Origin: Cercis canadensis
Taxonomy: Eukaryota > Streptophyta > Magnoliopsida > Fabales > Fabaceae
NCBI GenBank assembly: GCA_003255065.1
Contig: QAOA01001251.1
Coordinates: 754,265-818,264, forward strand
Direction: 5' to 3'
DNA: 64,000 nt
Shown: in pieces, positions 1 through 12,970 of the stretch
Numbering within the stretch: the stretch's first letter is position 1
How the letters are laid out: the number at the start of each line of letters is the position of its first letter
Translations under genes and position numbers: made by a program
The notes under the pieces: model-generated
What the model was told of the DNA's origin: nothing
Databases searched by the model: none
The model's input: only the letters and a program-made list of their open reading frames with translations

Positions 1-3000
1 ATGTGCCCTATTTCAAACACCCCCATTCCATTCACATGCCGTAACCCTCTAATAACTGCTTATCCCTCCTTTTTTTTATGAAGGACAACAGAAAAACAAA
101 ACGACATCAACTATAAATGCGTTATTATCTTCAATTTCATTAAGCATTGCATTAAATTAAGCCGACAAATTTAAACAAAATAATAATTGCATTTCCGAAT
201 TGCCTTCGCCTTGCCTCTCATTTTCTAGACGCGTGCGTGAACGAACAATTTTAGCATTCTTTGTTGCATCTGTAATTTTTTCTTTTTCGATTTAAAAACT
301 TTCTCAAACATATCATGTGAATTTCATAAATATGAAAATAACAATGATACTACATAATTTTATATTTTTTTCAATACAACTAATCTTTATATATTATAAT
401 TCTGTGTGTGCCTGCCTCCCTCCATAAAACTTAATCAAAGGCTTCACGTGCTACCTTCTATCACCCACGTTCACGTAATATAATATACAATTCTGGACTA
501 ACTGACAAATATTCCTTCACCGGACTCATATTTTCTGAAGTTCTTTCACTCCGACCACCGTCAACTCCTTCTTTTATCTTTTTATTTTCTTTGCTTCGTT
601 TTCGTTTACAAGGTATCTCAGCCATTGGATTCCAAAGACAAATTGGATTGGAGGATCAGAATTGATACCCAATAATTGGGTTTAGCACATCTCAACCATG
701 AAATGATTCATTTAATTTCATTTCATTATGCTTTTAAACTACACGCCAAACATGATTAAGTACGGGTAAGGGATATATGCTGTATCACCAAACCTGGCTA
801 AATTATTGAATGCTTGCCAATNACTCCTTCTTTTATCTTTTTATTTTCTTTGCTTCGTTTTCGTTTACAAGGTATCGTTCCCTTTTACCGCACACACCAA
901 ATCTCAGCCATTGGATTGGAGGATCAGAATTGATACCCAATAATTGGGTTTAGCACATCTCAACCATGAAATGATTCATTTAATTTCATTTCATTATGCT
1001 TTTAAACTACACGCCAAACATGATTAAGTACGGGTAAGGGATATATGCTGTATCACCAAACCTGGCTAAATTATTGAATGCTTGCCAATCATATTCCGAC
1101 GCCTGGCATTTTGTCCAAGATTATGACGTTTAATGCATGTGATTGCATCCCAAAAGACTTTTAAGGAAGCTTTTGAAAAATCAACAACATCAATAAACAG
1201 TTGTCACTTGTCACTATGATTCAAATGGAACCTTAGATAAGGAGTTGTCACCTAAATACATTATCGCGATTATTGGCTAATGTTTTTCTAGTCGGGTGGA
1301 AAAAAAATGTCATGATCTTATCATATTTGCAATTCCAAATTGATATCATTATTAGTATAAATATTCCACATATCATTATGAACTTAAGTTGTGGATTGTA
1401 TTATCCTTAACAATAATTTAAGTGATAATGTATTCAATTTTTAAAATTAAAAAGGTTTTTAAGATTTATGATCAAATTTTAATATGTTTGCTCTTATAAA
1501 ATGTGTATGCTCGTAATATTATTATATGATATTATTAACTTATTTAAATATATATATTTTTTATTAAACATTCTTAAAAAAAAATATAAATATTTTTAAC
1601 AAAAAAATTATATAAATAAATTTATTATGTATATAAAATATGCCGTAGACAAGTATTATGATATGATATAAAAATAATGAATGTGTTTACAGTGACATTA
1701 TTGTTTTTGAGTTATAGTAAATATATTTTTTTTAAAAAAAGCTATATATTGAGATGATGATTGATAGGGAATAGGGATAGAGGGTGTGGTGATACAAATC
1801 CTTAATCCACGCAGCGCAAATCTGCCGGTGCAGTGCATATTTACGTAATAGACATGGCCTGTAATTGTTGCCGGCTGTGAAGGACGCATAGCTATCGAGC
1901 TGTGGCCTCTATGAGCCAGTTGACACGTGGTGGTGCCCAGGTGTAATGTCGCGTGACAGCATGCCCTTTCACTGGGTTGGGACTAGCGCGTGGGGATTTT
2001 GGTTGCATTGCATTTGCATGTTCGCATCTTAACTGCTTTTCAGTTTCAGTTTTCATGCCCTAGTTTTGGTAATGTGGGGTGAGTATTATATTATCGTTTC
2101 ATTTTTTTATGTTACATTCTTTTTAGTTAAGTAAGATTTAATAAAATTTACAGTATAATTTTAATATTATTATAAAAAATTTAAAAAATTAAATTATTAA
2201 CATATATCAAAACATATCACTTTTTATAAAATATAAAATTAACACAATATCAAAAAAAAAATTAATTTTTTTAATATGTTTTTTATATTATACTATTTTT
2301 GTATTTTAATTTATTGAAAATAAAAAAATAAAATTGATAATAATAATAATAATAATAAATAGGGGGTGAGTTAAAACTTCAAATAATAATTGAAGGTCAT
2401 CGAAATGAGTAAAAGAGAGTCAGAGGCCGTATACGGAAGAGGACCATACGGCTTGTCCGACACTCCCACAGTCCCACGGATACCACTACCACAACCTTGT
2501 GGCCCACACCTCGAAGCTCCTCCAACTCTGCTCGTGGGATCCACGTGCCTTTCCCTCCTCTCTCCTCTCTTCTCTTTCATTCTTTTGCTCTCTCTCTCTC
2601 TATCTCTGTGTTTTTGGTGTTGCTGTGACCAAACAATTTCACATTCCTTGTTTCTAAACTGACCAAACTACCCCTGTATCCTCATCGTTCTCTTCTCTGA
2701 CCAAACTGACCTTCCCACAACCCGAAGCAACGTTTTGCCACTCTCGCTCACGCTTATAATTTTTTTTGTTAACAATGTTTAATGCCAAAATTAATTATCC
2801 TATTTCCATCTTAATTATTATTTCTACATCTATAATAAATGGATATCCAATTTGTGTACTGAAAAAAGTGATTGTATTTGTACCCTTTATATTAATCTTA
2901 GAAGCAATTATAATTTATATGTTTGATAAATAATTATACTTAAAATGTTTTACTATCATTCTTAACATGAAAAATGATAAAGGCAATAAGTTAGGAATCA

Positions 3001-3390
3001 ATTTTTTTCCCAATACTTCTTGGTTTAAATTAAAATTTTATTTGAAGCGGATTTAAATTCAATGCACCAATGCAAGAGGGAAATAGAATATGATAAAATT
3101 CCTTTCGTTTTTGACATAAGCAAACACTTAATAGAAATAGTCATTTTATTTTTAACTGATTTTATTCTCGTTCATATATGATAAATGAAACAAACTAAAA
3201 AAAGGAAAGGAAATTGGCAATCACATATTTTCGCACCGGCACTGCTTCACAGTTGACAGTTGAGACCAGACATTGGCGTTGGCAGCGGAGAGCAGGGCTA
3301 TTGTGGTGAATTCAGTGTGAATCAAAGAGATATTAGAGGGAAAAGAAGAGGAATGGCATTATGGATAATGTAATAGAATAATAGAGTCAA
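1..3390. other. intergenic, AT-rich, no gene seen
   Basis: No open frame here looks like a conserved protein. The stretch holds a 260-bp near-duplicate around an N at 822 (listed separately), long AT-rich blocks (about 1440-1700 and 2100-2360) and a TAA microsatellite near 2339-2358. A locally GC- and pyrimidine-rich patch at about 2460-2720 ends in CT repeats, which is typical of a promoter or leader, but I could not tie it to a gene. The 90-residue frame at 2390-2662 is low-complexity in its second half and I do not support it as a gene. Confidence 0.6.
564..1089. repeat. near-duplicate blocks flanking a one-base N
   Basis: Bases 564-821 and 823-1089 are nearly identical and meet at the N at 822. 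Copy 1 has an extra stretch after the shared CAGCCATTGGATT. Copy 2 has an extra stretch after the shared ACAAGGTATC. The rest matches base for base, ending in both copies with TTGAATGCTTGCCAAT. This looks like two alleles of one locus placed end to end in the assembly rather than a true tandem repeat. Confidence 0.8.
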
Positions 3391-3439
3391 AATGGGGAAA
3401 TAAATAGGGGGCGGTCATTATCAGGGAGACCCGGTTTGT

Positions 3440-4174
3440 CTCCTGAGATGAGGATATTGGCACGTTACGAACGTAGAGCAGTGTAGTTAGACAAGAGCCA
3501 GCTCCCTTGCCATATGCTTTCACTGCTCATCAGAAACGCCATTTCCATTCTCCGAACACAAGATCAACACCAACAACTACTACTACTACTATTACAACCC
3601 CGAACCACCCTCTTTCTATCTCTCTCTTCCCCATCTTACCTTCAAATCCTAGTTAGTTTACTTATTGTCTCCTCAGGCTCCAAAACTAGGATCAAAGAAA
3701 CATATTTTTACTCTGCCCCTTGTATTATTATTATTATTATTTTTTTATTTATTAAAACCCTTAAAGATTGAGCTTTTCCTCTATCCTAATTTCTTTTGAA
3801 ATTTTTAGATTTAGGATTTTAAGAGGAAGGAAACCAATTTCTTATTTTCCTCTCTCTCATCGTTTTGGGTGGCAGTAAGTGAAAGGAGAAAAGAAATTTT
3901 CTTTTTTTTTTTTCTTGTGTATAATGCTAAAGACCATTGCTGGTTTATAGAATTACAAAAGAGGATGAGGTAGCTTCAAGTTGATTTCTGGTTTTTTCTT
4001 ACTCAAATGCATGAATTGGAGAAATATTCAAAATGTAGTTAGTTGAGGAGGTATTTAAAGTTATCAAAATCAGGTTTTCCCAACTGGGTCTGGTGCATTG
4101 GAGGCATTTTGGATCTGCATTGGGTTGATGAAGCTTGAAAGTTGATGATTTTGATAAGAGCTAAAGAAGGTCCC
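3440..4174 (+). promoter_or_regulatory. probable 5' leader of the HT1-like kinase gene
   Basis: No transcription start is certain. The stretch carries upstream ATGs: one at 3514 opens an 85-codon frame, and one at 4007 opens an 11-codon frame ending at 4042. If the mRNA starts upstream of these, they are upstream ORFs that could reduce kinase translation. The stretch may also contain a leader intron. I see no clear TATA box. Confidence 0.35.
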
Positions 4175-6939
4175 ATGAAGAATTTTTACTGGTTCAAACA
4201 AATTTCTAACAACGGCAGGTCAGGTAGAAGGCTTTCCCTCGGGGAATACAAGAGGGCTGTGTCATGGTCCAAGTATTTGGTCTCATCTGGGGCTGCGATA
4301 AAGGGGGAAGGAGAAGAATGGAGCGCCGATATGTCTCAGTTATATATTGGTTCCAAATTTGCTTCTGGGAGACATAGTAGGATTTACAGAGGCATCTATA
4401 AGCAGAGGGATGTCGCCATTAAGCTCGTAAGTCAACCTGAGGAAGATGAGCACTTGGCTGCTCTGCTTGAGAACCAATTCAATTCAGAGGTTGCTTTGCT
4501 CTTTCGATTGCGCCATCCAAATATTATTACTGTAAGCTCTCTTTCTTCAACCATCTCTCTTATTACCTTGTTCTGCTTTTTAGTTTATTGCCGGAATATG
4601 TTAAATTTCACGTTTTTGAGACACTGTTAACTATCTTGAACCAAGTACGGAAAAATGAATTTACTTCCTTCATGTGATTCCCAAATACTAGTTTACTCGG
4701 AAAAAGGTGTAAATGGGTAAAGAAATTTATTCTTATCAAGTTTGAATTGCCAAAGGTTCTTACACAATCCCAATTCCTATATTCCACTTACTTCATTCCA
4801 ATTCCTATCTCGTCATGCATAATCACGAATTGTGATTTAATTGGTCACTTATCCCCTCTCCTCAATCATTAAAATTCTTACACAATCGAATTCCTTACCT
4901 AATTTTTTTTTCAATATCTTGTGGATGTTCTTGTTAAAAATCTAATAGATAAGAGAGTGCTTAGAATTTAAAAACTGTAACTGCTAAATAATAAGAAATT
5001 GAGCATTTTGTAGCAGCTGTTGACTTGTCCTGTTAGACCTGCAGTTTATTGCAGCTTGCAAGAAACCTCCTGTGTTTTGTATAATTACTGAATATTTGGC
5101 TGGGGGTTCATTGAAAAAATACCTGCATCAGCAAGAACCACATTCAGTTCCACATAAACTTGTTCTGAAATTAGCCCTAGACATTGCAAGGGGGATGCAA
5201 TATCTTCATTCTCAGGGGATACTTCATAGGGATCTTAAATCAGAAAATCTACTGCTGGGAGAAGATATGTGTGTAAAAGTAGCAGATTTTGGAATCTCAT
5301 GCTTAGAATCTCAGTGCGGTAGTGGCAGTGCCAAAGGATTCACTGGAACTTACCGTTGGATGGCACCTGAAATGATCAAAGAAAAGCATCACACCAAGAA
5401 GGTAGATGTCTACAGTTTCGCCATAGTTCTATGGGAGCTTCTAACAGCACAGACACCATTTGATAACATGACGCCAGAGCAGGCTGCATTTGCGGTCACC
5501 CACAAGGTATTGCATCAGATTTTATTAATCTTAATTCTTTTGGCATATATTCTTAATTGTGATGAAAATTTTCAAGTGTTACAATATGCATGTTTAGTCT
5601 GCACAAAACTGGTGTGAGATATCAACTCCGTTGGGTAAGCTAGATTAAGTGAAAATTCTAAGTCAGAAAGGACTTTTACAAAGCTGAAACGCAATTATAT
5701 TGGAGTGAACATTGATATCGAGGCTCTATCAAAGGAAGTGGGGTAGTCTTAAACCGGATCTTTTGCTTTCGCTACTTACTCTCTCTCTTGTTAGATTCTG
5801 TTAAGCAGGAACAAGGGACATTCCTTCAGCAACTGGTTTTTACATGTAAAAAGATATCTAAGCGTAAATGTGTACCTGAATAATGCTGTAGAATAAATTG
5901 ATTATGCAGTGCAATAAAATACAATTAGCCAGTTGCTATATGCTTATCCCATTATCTGTGAACTGCTTCGGCCAATAGTATTAGCATCAAAATATTATAT
6001 TTATATGCATAGGAAAGTTGCTAGGTTGTTTTAAGCTACTGAATTAATGCAAAAGATATAGTCATCGGAGTTGCATGATAGATATATTTATCTTTGTTTG
6101 CATGTTCATTTATTTTATCTATTGCATTTGCATTTGCATGCATGCATGCATCTGGATCTGGATAGGTCCTTTTGATGGTAATTGTGCCTGTATCTTTGTC
6201 GAACTTGTGGGTGGAGTGGGCAACAATCATTCATTGCCTATAATCTTTAAAGAGCATGTGGGGATGTTCGTGATAGCCTTGCTTGTTCAACCAAGCCACC
6301 TCATCAACAATATTGAAGTACATCATCAAGGATAGAAGAGGCTTTCCCACTTTAGCTTATATCTGGTCAATTCTTACACTTTCCTCATTCAAGATTTGGC
6401 ATATGCTATATCCATTTCATCAAAATCAAATGATTGCTACCCTCCCTCCCTATGCATATGCAGTTCAATCACTGATTTCTGGCAAGCATTCTCCTTTTGA
6501 AGCTCAGCCACATGGTTCTTGATATATATCATGAAAAAGCTTGTCTTGTTCATGATGAAAACATCATTAGTCTTTTCAACGTTACGGGTCATTTCTTGAA
6601 TTTGTGTGAAATGTAACTAGACGTTAGTTTGTTGTATGTTTTTGAACATATTATCGTATATTAAAATTGGTGGATTTTGTGTAGAATGCAAGGCCAGCGT
6701 TGCCATCAGAATGTCCACGGGCATTTAGTCACCTCATCAACAGATGCTGGTCAAGCAATCCAGATAAACGGCCACATTTTGAGGAGATAGTTTCCATTTT
6801 GGAGAGCTATTCGGAATCCCTTGAGGAGGATCCAGATTTTTTCTCAACTTACAAACTACATCCCACTAGTGTTATTCTCGGATGCTTACCAAAATGTATT
6901 GCTGGCCATAGATCTAATGCCTGCAAATGCAAAGCATAG
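4175..6939 (+). CDS. HT1-like Raf-type (MAPKKK group C) protein kinase
   Basis: Exons 4175-4531, 5045-5506 and 6685-6939 join in phase 0 to give 357 residues. An ATG at 4145 is in frame and would add 10 residues. I prefer 4175 because MKNFYWFKQ leads into the conserved region. The kinase domain starts near residue 55 with a glycine loop (GSKFASGRHSRIYRG). The ATP lysine is K83 in VAIK, the catalytic loop HRDLKSEN is at 180-187, DFG at 200-202 and the APE motif at 226-228, so all key residues for activity are present. The layout (short N-terminal tail, kinase domain, short Cys/Lys-rich tail) matches plant HT1-like soluble Raf-type kinases. HT1 itself controls stomatal responses to CO2, but this gene may be a paralogue with another role. 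The second intron is 1,178 nt and holds no exon I can defend. A tRNA-Leu gene lies 228 nt downstream. Confidence 0.9.
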
Positions 6940-7167
6940 GGTCCCTTTTAATTGTATCACTTGCTGAATTGTATTATATCCATTCCAATGAACGCATATA
7001 TGCTCAATTAATAACTATGAAATGTTCCTTTCGTCAATAATTTTACCTTTTTCCGTTTTGTCTAAAGTGACAATAATTTCACGTTAGACCATATAAAAGA
7101 AAAAGAACAAATTATAGTGAAGCCTTTATTATATAAGTAAATAAATGGGGACAACTAGCTCTGCGGT

Positions 7168-7247
<80 letters not shown>
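7168..7247 (+). tRNA. tRNA-Leu (anticodon UAG)
   Basis: The 80-nt sequence folds as a class II tRNA. The acceptor stem is GACAGTT paired with AGCTGTC, with discriminator A at 7247. The D arm contains TGGCCGAGTGGTCTAAGGC. The anticodon stem is CCAGA/TCTGG with loop TTTAGGC, which puts anticodon TAG at 7202-7204 (reads CUA-type Leu codons). There is a long variable arm as expected for tRNA-Leu, and the T arm is GTGGG-TTCAAAT-CCCAC. A TTTT run at 7253-7256 fits RNA polymerase III termination. The CCA end is not encoded, as is normal for plant nuclear tRNAs. No intron is present. Confidence 0.97.
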
Positions 7248-7252
7248 TTTCT

Positions 7253-7256
7253 GTTT
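7253..7256 (+). terminator. Pol III terminator of tRNA-Leu
   Basis: Four T residues begin six bases after the discriminator base of the tRNA. That is the usual position and form of an RNA polymerase III stop. Confidence 0.6.
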
Positions 7257-7259
7257 TGT

Positions 7260-8900
7260 GTCGGTTTGCAATGTGAAGTTGCCTTTTTAATTAGAGTAAT
7301 TTTACACATAATGTAATTTAAGTTTAAACTGAATTCATTTAAAATTTAATTGAACATATTAAATTTAACTCAATTTTCTGCACCTTTTCTTTCCATCAAG
7401 CAAAGCTAGAGTGTTTCCCCACTCTCTTGACGTGGTTTATTTTAGCAGTCATAATAAGGTTATTGGTTATTGGGTGAGTGAGCTTTAGTTGACATAGGCA
7501 CCTAGACTAGAGGCTCTTTTATAGAGCCACCTTGCCATTTCGATTGAAGCTATCGGAAATGCTACCAAATAATTAAACGGCGCTGACTCAGTTTTGATCG
7601 ATCCCTTGCCTTTCTTGAAAGGTGACTTTTTTTTTAAAAAAAAATAAAAAAGTTTACTTTTACAAATGTACTTAAGAAAAGTTATCAATAATTGAATTTT
7701 GGATTTTAAGTACACTCATTGCTAAACAAAAAACAAAACAAAAAATAGGATTANAAAAACAAAAAAAAAAAAGGATTACATACTTTTTATTATTCCCATC
7801 ATCACTGGATACCACTAATCCTGATGCAAGTAAAGTGTAAACTCACTTGCCCCCCATTATTATCTCATAAAGTAACGTTCACTAAAATAGAAAGGTACCT
7901 CAAATTAGTATAACTTGCCTCATGAATCATTATAAAGAGACTTTCATAAATCAATAATTTTTTTTTTTTTGTGCTGCAACATTAATGTACTTTTTCCCCT
8001 CTTGATTGCCTTTTTTTTAGGTTTCATTATAAAATAGGTTAATTGTTTAATATCATAAATTATTATTAAAATATCTATATAAATGATAACATTATCTATC
8101 AAATATCAGTTTTAGTAAAACTTAAAATCTCTTTTCATAATTCATTAATTGCAATTTAACTGTATTCCATTAAAATCTTTGGAGAATGTTGAAATGTAAA
8201 ATTGATATATTATTATTTACCAAATACATTAATTTATTCACAGCCCACATGTGCTTACTGAATGCTCCATTCCCCACGAATGGTGTTAGGCGTGAATGGA
8301 ATTAACAAATCCAAACTCACGTGACAATTCACAAGTAGATTACTCAAGAAGCATATTATATATATAAATTTTGTGAATTGAGATTTGGAAGAGCTTAAGA
8401 GTTGGGTTTTAAAGGAGGTAAGTAAATTCATGAGGGTGACGACCGACCTACATTCCAACCACAAAAATGCAGGTGAAAGTAATCAACCAAATCTAATAGG
8501 GGTATAATCGTCTTTGCACACAACTAAGTACCATAATGCCATGTGCCAATTTGGCACTGAGTTGACAAAAGAGAGAAAGTAGATGTATATGTAGATGTAG
8601 ATAGGGGCATTTTCATTATTCGGCAGTTGCAGACTTGCAGTGCTCGCTGTTGCCTGTTAGGGGAGAAGTCGCCTTCTTCTTCCCTCTCTTTTCTAACATT
8701 CCAACTCTGTAAAATTCTTCTCTTTTATTTTATTTTTTCTGTTTATTTGAAAAATATTTCTTTTTCATATTCGTTGACCCCCGAAGTCCCTTTTTTGCCC
8801 CCATCCTTCTCGGAAACTCTCCACCGTCCTCTCTGTTTCATTCGTCGCCTCTGCCTAATATATACACATCCCACCTAAAAGCTTGATTTTTCTTTCTCTC
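7260..8900. other. intergenic between tRNA-Leu and the KLCR gene
   Basis: The DNA is AT-rich, with an N at 7754 flanked by similar A-rich sequence. From about 8640 to 8900 it becomes pyrimidine-rich, as expected for promoter-proximal DNA of the KLCR gene. I see no coding region. Confidence 0.6.
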
Positions 8901-8907
8901 CCTCTTC

Positions 8908-8920
8908 CTATATATATGCA
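8908..8920 (+). promoter_or_regulatory. candidate TATA box of the KLCR gene
   Basis: CTATATATATGCA lies about 85 nt before a good 5' splice site (AAG/GTAAGT at 9004). That splice site and the acceptor at 9643 would define a 640-nt intron in the 5' leader, from 9004 to 9643. The coding start follows at 9698. The assignment rests on position and sequence only. Confidence 0.45.
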
Positions 8921-9697
8921 TAATTTTACATCTCTTGTCTCTATTTGACACCCACAGGATATAACCCTGTGCTGCTCATCTCCATGGCTCATTGATTATT
9001 AAGGTAAGTTGTGGCCTTCCCATTTCCTCGTTATCCAAGTTTCCTGTTTTGTTTCGTTTCCATTAACTTCTATGCTTCCCACGAAGATGAATTGACGGTA
9101 AATACGCAATGCAACCAACCCATTGTTGTTTCTGTCCATACTCGCTTTCTATTGAATCAGTTTAATCGGTCAACTTCGATTTCTAACTTTTCCCTTTTTT
9201 AAAATCATAATTTTTCTATCGCATCGTTGTTTTTGATCGATGAAGTTGAGTTTGGTAATGTGTATATCTAAGTTTTTTTGTTTTCTGATTAACTTGTAAT
9301 TTATCAAGGAAGATCCAATGAGTAACCTGTGATTATCTCGGACAGGGAGGGAAATAGAACGGGATTAAGAGGTTTGACTTTTGCAATCATCGTTTGAGTT
9401 TTATGCTTGTTCTTTGAACTCATATTGGCTTCTTAACCATGATAACAAATCTCTATTTCAATTATATAAGAAAACTCATGAACTTATTGCCATGCTTTCG
9501 ATTCAATTTCTTTTCTCTTTTCCTGGCATCTTGAAGTAGATTCTTGTAGCTTAGTGTGACTTCCAATTTTCTGAAAATACGAGCTTGAGGGGAATTGCTT
9601 TCTGTTGGTGTGGGATCTATTGTGACTATTGTTTATTTTGTAGATTATCTGTTTGATATTGGTTGTCCCGGTGACTTTGGTTCCTAAAGAATTAAAG

Positions 9698-12343
9698 ATG
9701 CCGGGAATTGTTACAAATGGTATTAATGATGAGGGGGGAGCTCATGAAATGAATGAGAACCCTTCCAAGGAAACCTCATCTCCTGTCAAGTCTCAAAGAA
9801 ATTCCTCGAGTCCACAAAGCCCCCAGGGTGGTGGTCAAAATTTTCCAGTTGATGGGGTGGTTGACACCTCGATTGAGCAGCTTTATGAAAATGTCTGTGA
9901 CATGCAAAGTTCTGATCAGTCACCCTCAAGGCAAAGTTTTGGATCTGATGGGGAGGAGTCTAGGATTGATTCAGAATTGCGCCATTTAGTTGGAGGACAG
10001 ATGAGGGAGGTTGAGATAATGGAAGAGGAAGTGGCGGAAAAGCCAGGAGGTGATTCCAGTAGTGAAAAATCGTCTAGAAAGGGTACTTCAAATGACAAGA
10101 AGTTGGAAAATCTGGATGAGATTCAATCTGCAAGTTCAAGTTCTGTTTCTTCAAAAAAATCAAAGAAACCATCAAACTCACGGTTAGACCATGAAACATC
10201 ATCAAAATCAAGACCCAAGGGCAAAACTCCTCCAGAGAAACCTCCTATTTGTAGGAGGAACAATAAACATCCGCAAAAACAAAATACAGGAGTTATTCGC
10301 ACAACGAAATCCAAGATTTCTCCTTCGGCAAGGAAGTCACAAAATCGAGCTGAGAATTTAACTGACTCAGCATCAGATAAGCCTGAGCAGGCACCACTTT
10401 TACTAAAGCAAGCAAGGGATTTGATGTCATCAGGAGATAATCCGCAAAAAGCTCTTGAATTAGCTCTTCAAGCAATGACATTGTTTGAGAAGTATGCTAA
10501 TGGGAAACCAAGTTTGGGGTTGGTTATCTGTTCACATGTTACTGCAGCAATATATTGTAGCTTGGGCCAATACAATGAGGCAATTCCAATTCTTGAGCAC
10601 TCCATTGAGATCCCTGTTATTGAGGAAGGCCAAGAGCACGCCCTTGCTAAATTTGCTGGTCACATGCAACTAGGTGACACCTATGCAATGCTGGGTCAGC
10701 TTGGGAATTCAATTATGTGTTACAATACTGGGTTGGAAATCCAGAGGCAGGTTCTGGGAGAAACAGACCCAAGAGTTAGTGAAACTTGTAGGTATGTAGC
10801 TGAAGCTCACGTTCAAGCATTGCAATTTGATGAGGCAGAGAAGCTCTGCCAAATGGCTCTCGACATTCATAAAGCAAATGGTTCGCCCCAATCTCTTGAA
10901 GAGGTGGCAGATAGGAGGCTCATGGGTCTTATATGTGAAACAAAGGGAAATCATGAAGCAGCTCTAGAGCATCTTGTTTTAGCCAGCATGGCAATGGTAG
11001 CAAATGGCCAGGAAGCGGAAGTGGCATCTGTTGACTGCAGCATTGGAGACACATATTTATCCTTGCTTCGGTATGATGAGGCTGTTTTTGCTTATCAGAA
11101 AGCGCTTACAGCTTTCAAGACTAGCAAAGGAGAGAATCATCCAGCTGTGGGTTCAGTCTTTGTACGTTTGGCTGACTTGTATAACAGGACAGGGAAGATA
11201 AGGGAATCAAAATCATACTGTGAGAGTGCACTCAGAATCTACGAGCAGCCCATGCCCAGGGTGCCCCCTGAAGAGATTGCAAGTGGTCTTACGGATGTTT
11301 CAGCTATCTATGAGTCAATGAATGAGCTTGAACAGGCAGTCGAGTTACTGCAAAAGGCATTGGAAATATATAATGATGCTCCTGGTCAGCAAAGCACAAT
11401 AGCAGGAATTGAAGCTCAAATGGGGGTCATGTACTACATGTTGGGGAAGTATGCTGAATCTTACAACACTTTAAAGAACGCCATCGCAAAGCTTCGTGCA
11501 ATTGGAGAGAAGAAATCAGCCTTCTTTGGTATTGCTCTTAATCAAATGGGCCTTGCTTGTGTGCAGCGTTATGCTTTAAGTGAAGCTGCAGCATTATTTG
11601 AAGAAGCAAAGATTATTTTGGAACAGGAGTATGGGCCATATCACCCTGAAACGCTTGGAGTATATAGCAATCTTGCTGGCACCTATGATGCTATTGGCAG
11701 GTATATCCACCCTTTCAGTTCTTTCCCTTTTGTTATACCTTATTCTATCAGTAAATCTTCTTTCATTATTGAGCGTTTGCAGGCCTTTAGAGTTATTTGT
11801 CTTGTCACGCACTCTGAACTCTGAATTAGGCTATTAAGTTGTTTATGTTATTGTATATTACTATGCCTTGTTGGTAATCATGCCACTAATATTCATTTCA
11901 TTCTAACATAGTATTGAAGAATTAATCTGCATTAGTTTGATCACTTGGACAAGAACAAATAAGGGATTGATAATTCTGATTTACCTTCTGAAACCTCTGT
12001 CTGGGAAAAGGCATATTTATTGACATAATGTGGAATCTATGCACCTTTATGACATATAAGAATTTTGGATTATCCAAGATAGGGTTAGGTAAAATTTATT
12101 TTCCCCTTACGTGCTTTGATGTTTTATTTCAGGCTGGATGAAGCAATTGAAATTCTGGAATACATTGTTGGTATAAGGGAGGAAAAACTTGGGACAGCAA
12201 ATCCTGATGTGGATGATGAGAAGAGAAGGTTGGGTGAACTGTTGAAAGAAGCAGGTAGAGTTCGGAGCAGAAAAGCTAGGTCACTTGAAAATCTTCTTGA
12301 TGCCAATTCTCGTGCTGTTAACAACCATTTCATTGAGGCCTGA
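9698..12343 (+). CDS. KLCR2: kinesin light chain-related protein, KLCR2-like (TPR protein)
   Basis: Exons 9698-11700 and 12133-12343 join in phase 2 (GGC AG/G) to give 737 residues. The frame is open upstream to 9653 but has no ATG before 9698, so I start there. Residues 1 to about 230 are Ser/Lys-rich and low complexity, except for a conserved patch with IEQLYENVCDM and SRIDSELRHLVGG that matches Arabidopsis KLCR2. From about 230 to 700 there are tandem TPR helices, for example ALAKFAGHMQLGDTYAMLGQ and VDCSIGDTYLSLLRYDEAV. The C-terminal IEILEYIVGIREEKLGTANP is also typical of the family. KLCR proteins in plants associate with cortical microtubules and connect them with cellulose synthase/IQD scaffolds, although plants lack a classical kinesin-1 complex. 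There is no signal peptide or membrane segment, so it should be cytosolic. The single late intron is the only break in the coding region. Confidence 0.93.
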
Positions 12344-12962
12344 TGAGAATTACTGACTAGAACTCGGAGAGACATTACAACAACTCTGTTAATGGAATAT
12401 GAAGTCGAAGAGATAAAAGAACAGGTCGTGACAGTGTTAATTTATGGGGTAAAATGAATAGTTACCGAATGTGATTTATTTTATGCTAAAAATATCATTC
12501 AAAGCTATAGTATTTTGTACGATATCATGTAATTAAATATATGGTATACAATGTTAATATACGGTGTATCATTTGTTTGACATTTGTCATTGCTCATATT
12601 TCAATATATTTATATAAATTTAGTTTCGTGTTCAAACTTAAAATTATAGTTAAAATAAAAAATATATATAAATTTAGTTACACCGCTCATATTTCAATAT
12701 GGTATATAGTATACCTTTTTTATATGAAGGTCCATAATTTTGATGTGTTTAAAATAAAAATCTAATATTATTTTTAATACAAAGATTTTTTTTTCTTTTT
12801 TGAGTCGTGGTGTCATAATGAGTCATAACTTAAAACTTTAAGACATGAATAAATAAGAATTAAAAACTATTATCTATAATTAACAGCGTTCACCGATTTG
12901 TTTCATGTGAATATTGCTGGAATGGTCAATAATATGCTAAAAAGTAAAAACTTGGCAGTCCA
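12344..12962. other. KLCR 3' flank, AT-rich
   Basis: This is 3' UTR and flanking DNA. A short imperfect direct repeat (GCTCATATTTCAATAT) occurs near 12593 and 12686. I see no gene. Confidence 0.55.
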
Positions 12963-12970
12963 GAAAAGAG

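Noticed and set aside
2390..2662. 90-codon plus-strand frame in a CT-rich patch
   Set aside because: The second half is low complexity made from CT repeats, and no conserved domain is visible.
9653..9697. Upstream extension of the KLCR reading frame
   Set aside because: It begins with TTG, not ATG, and follows a probable leader intron acceptor at 9643. The first ATG in frame is 9698.
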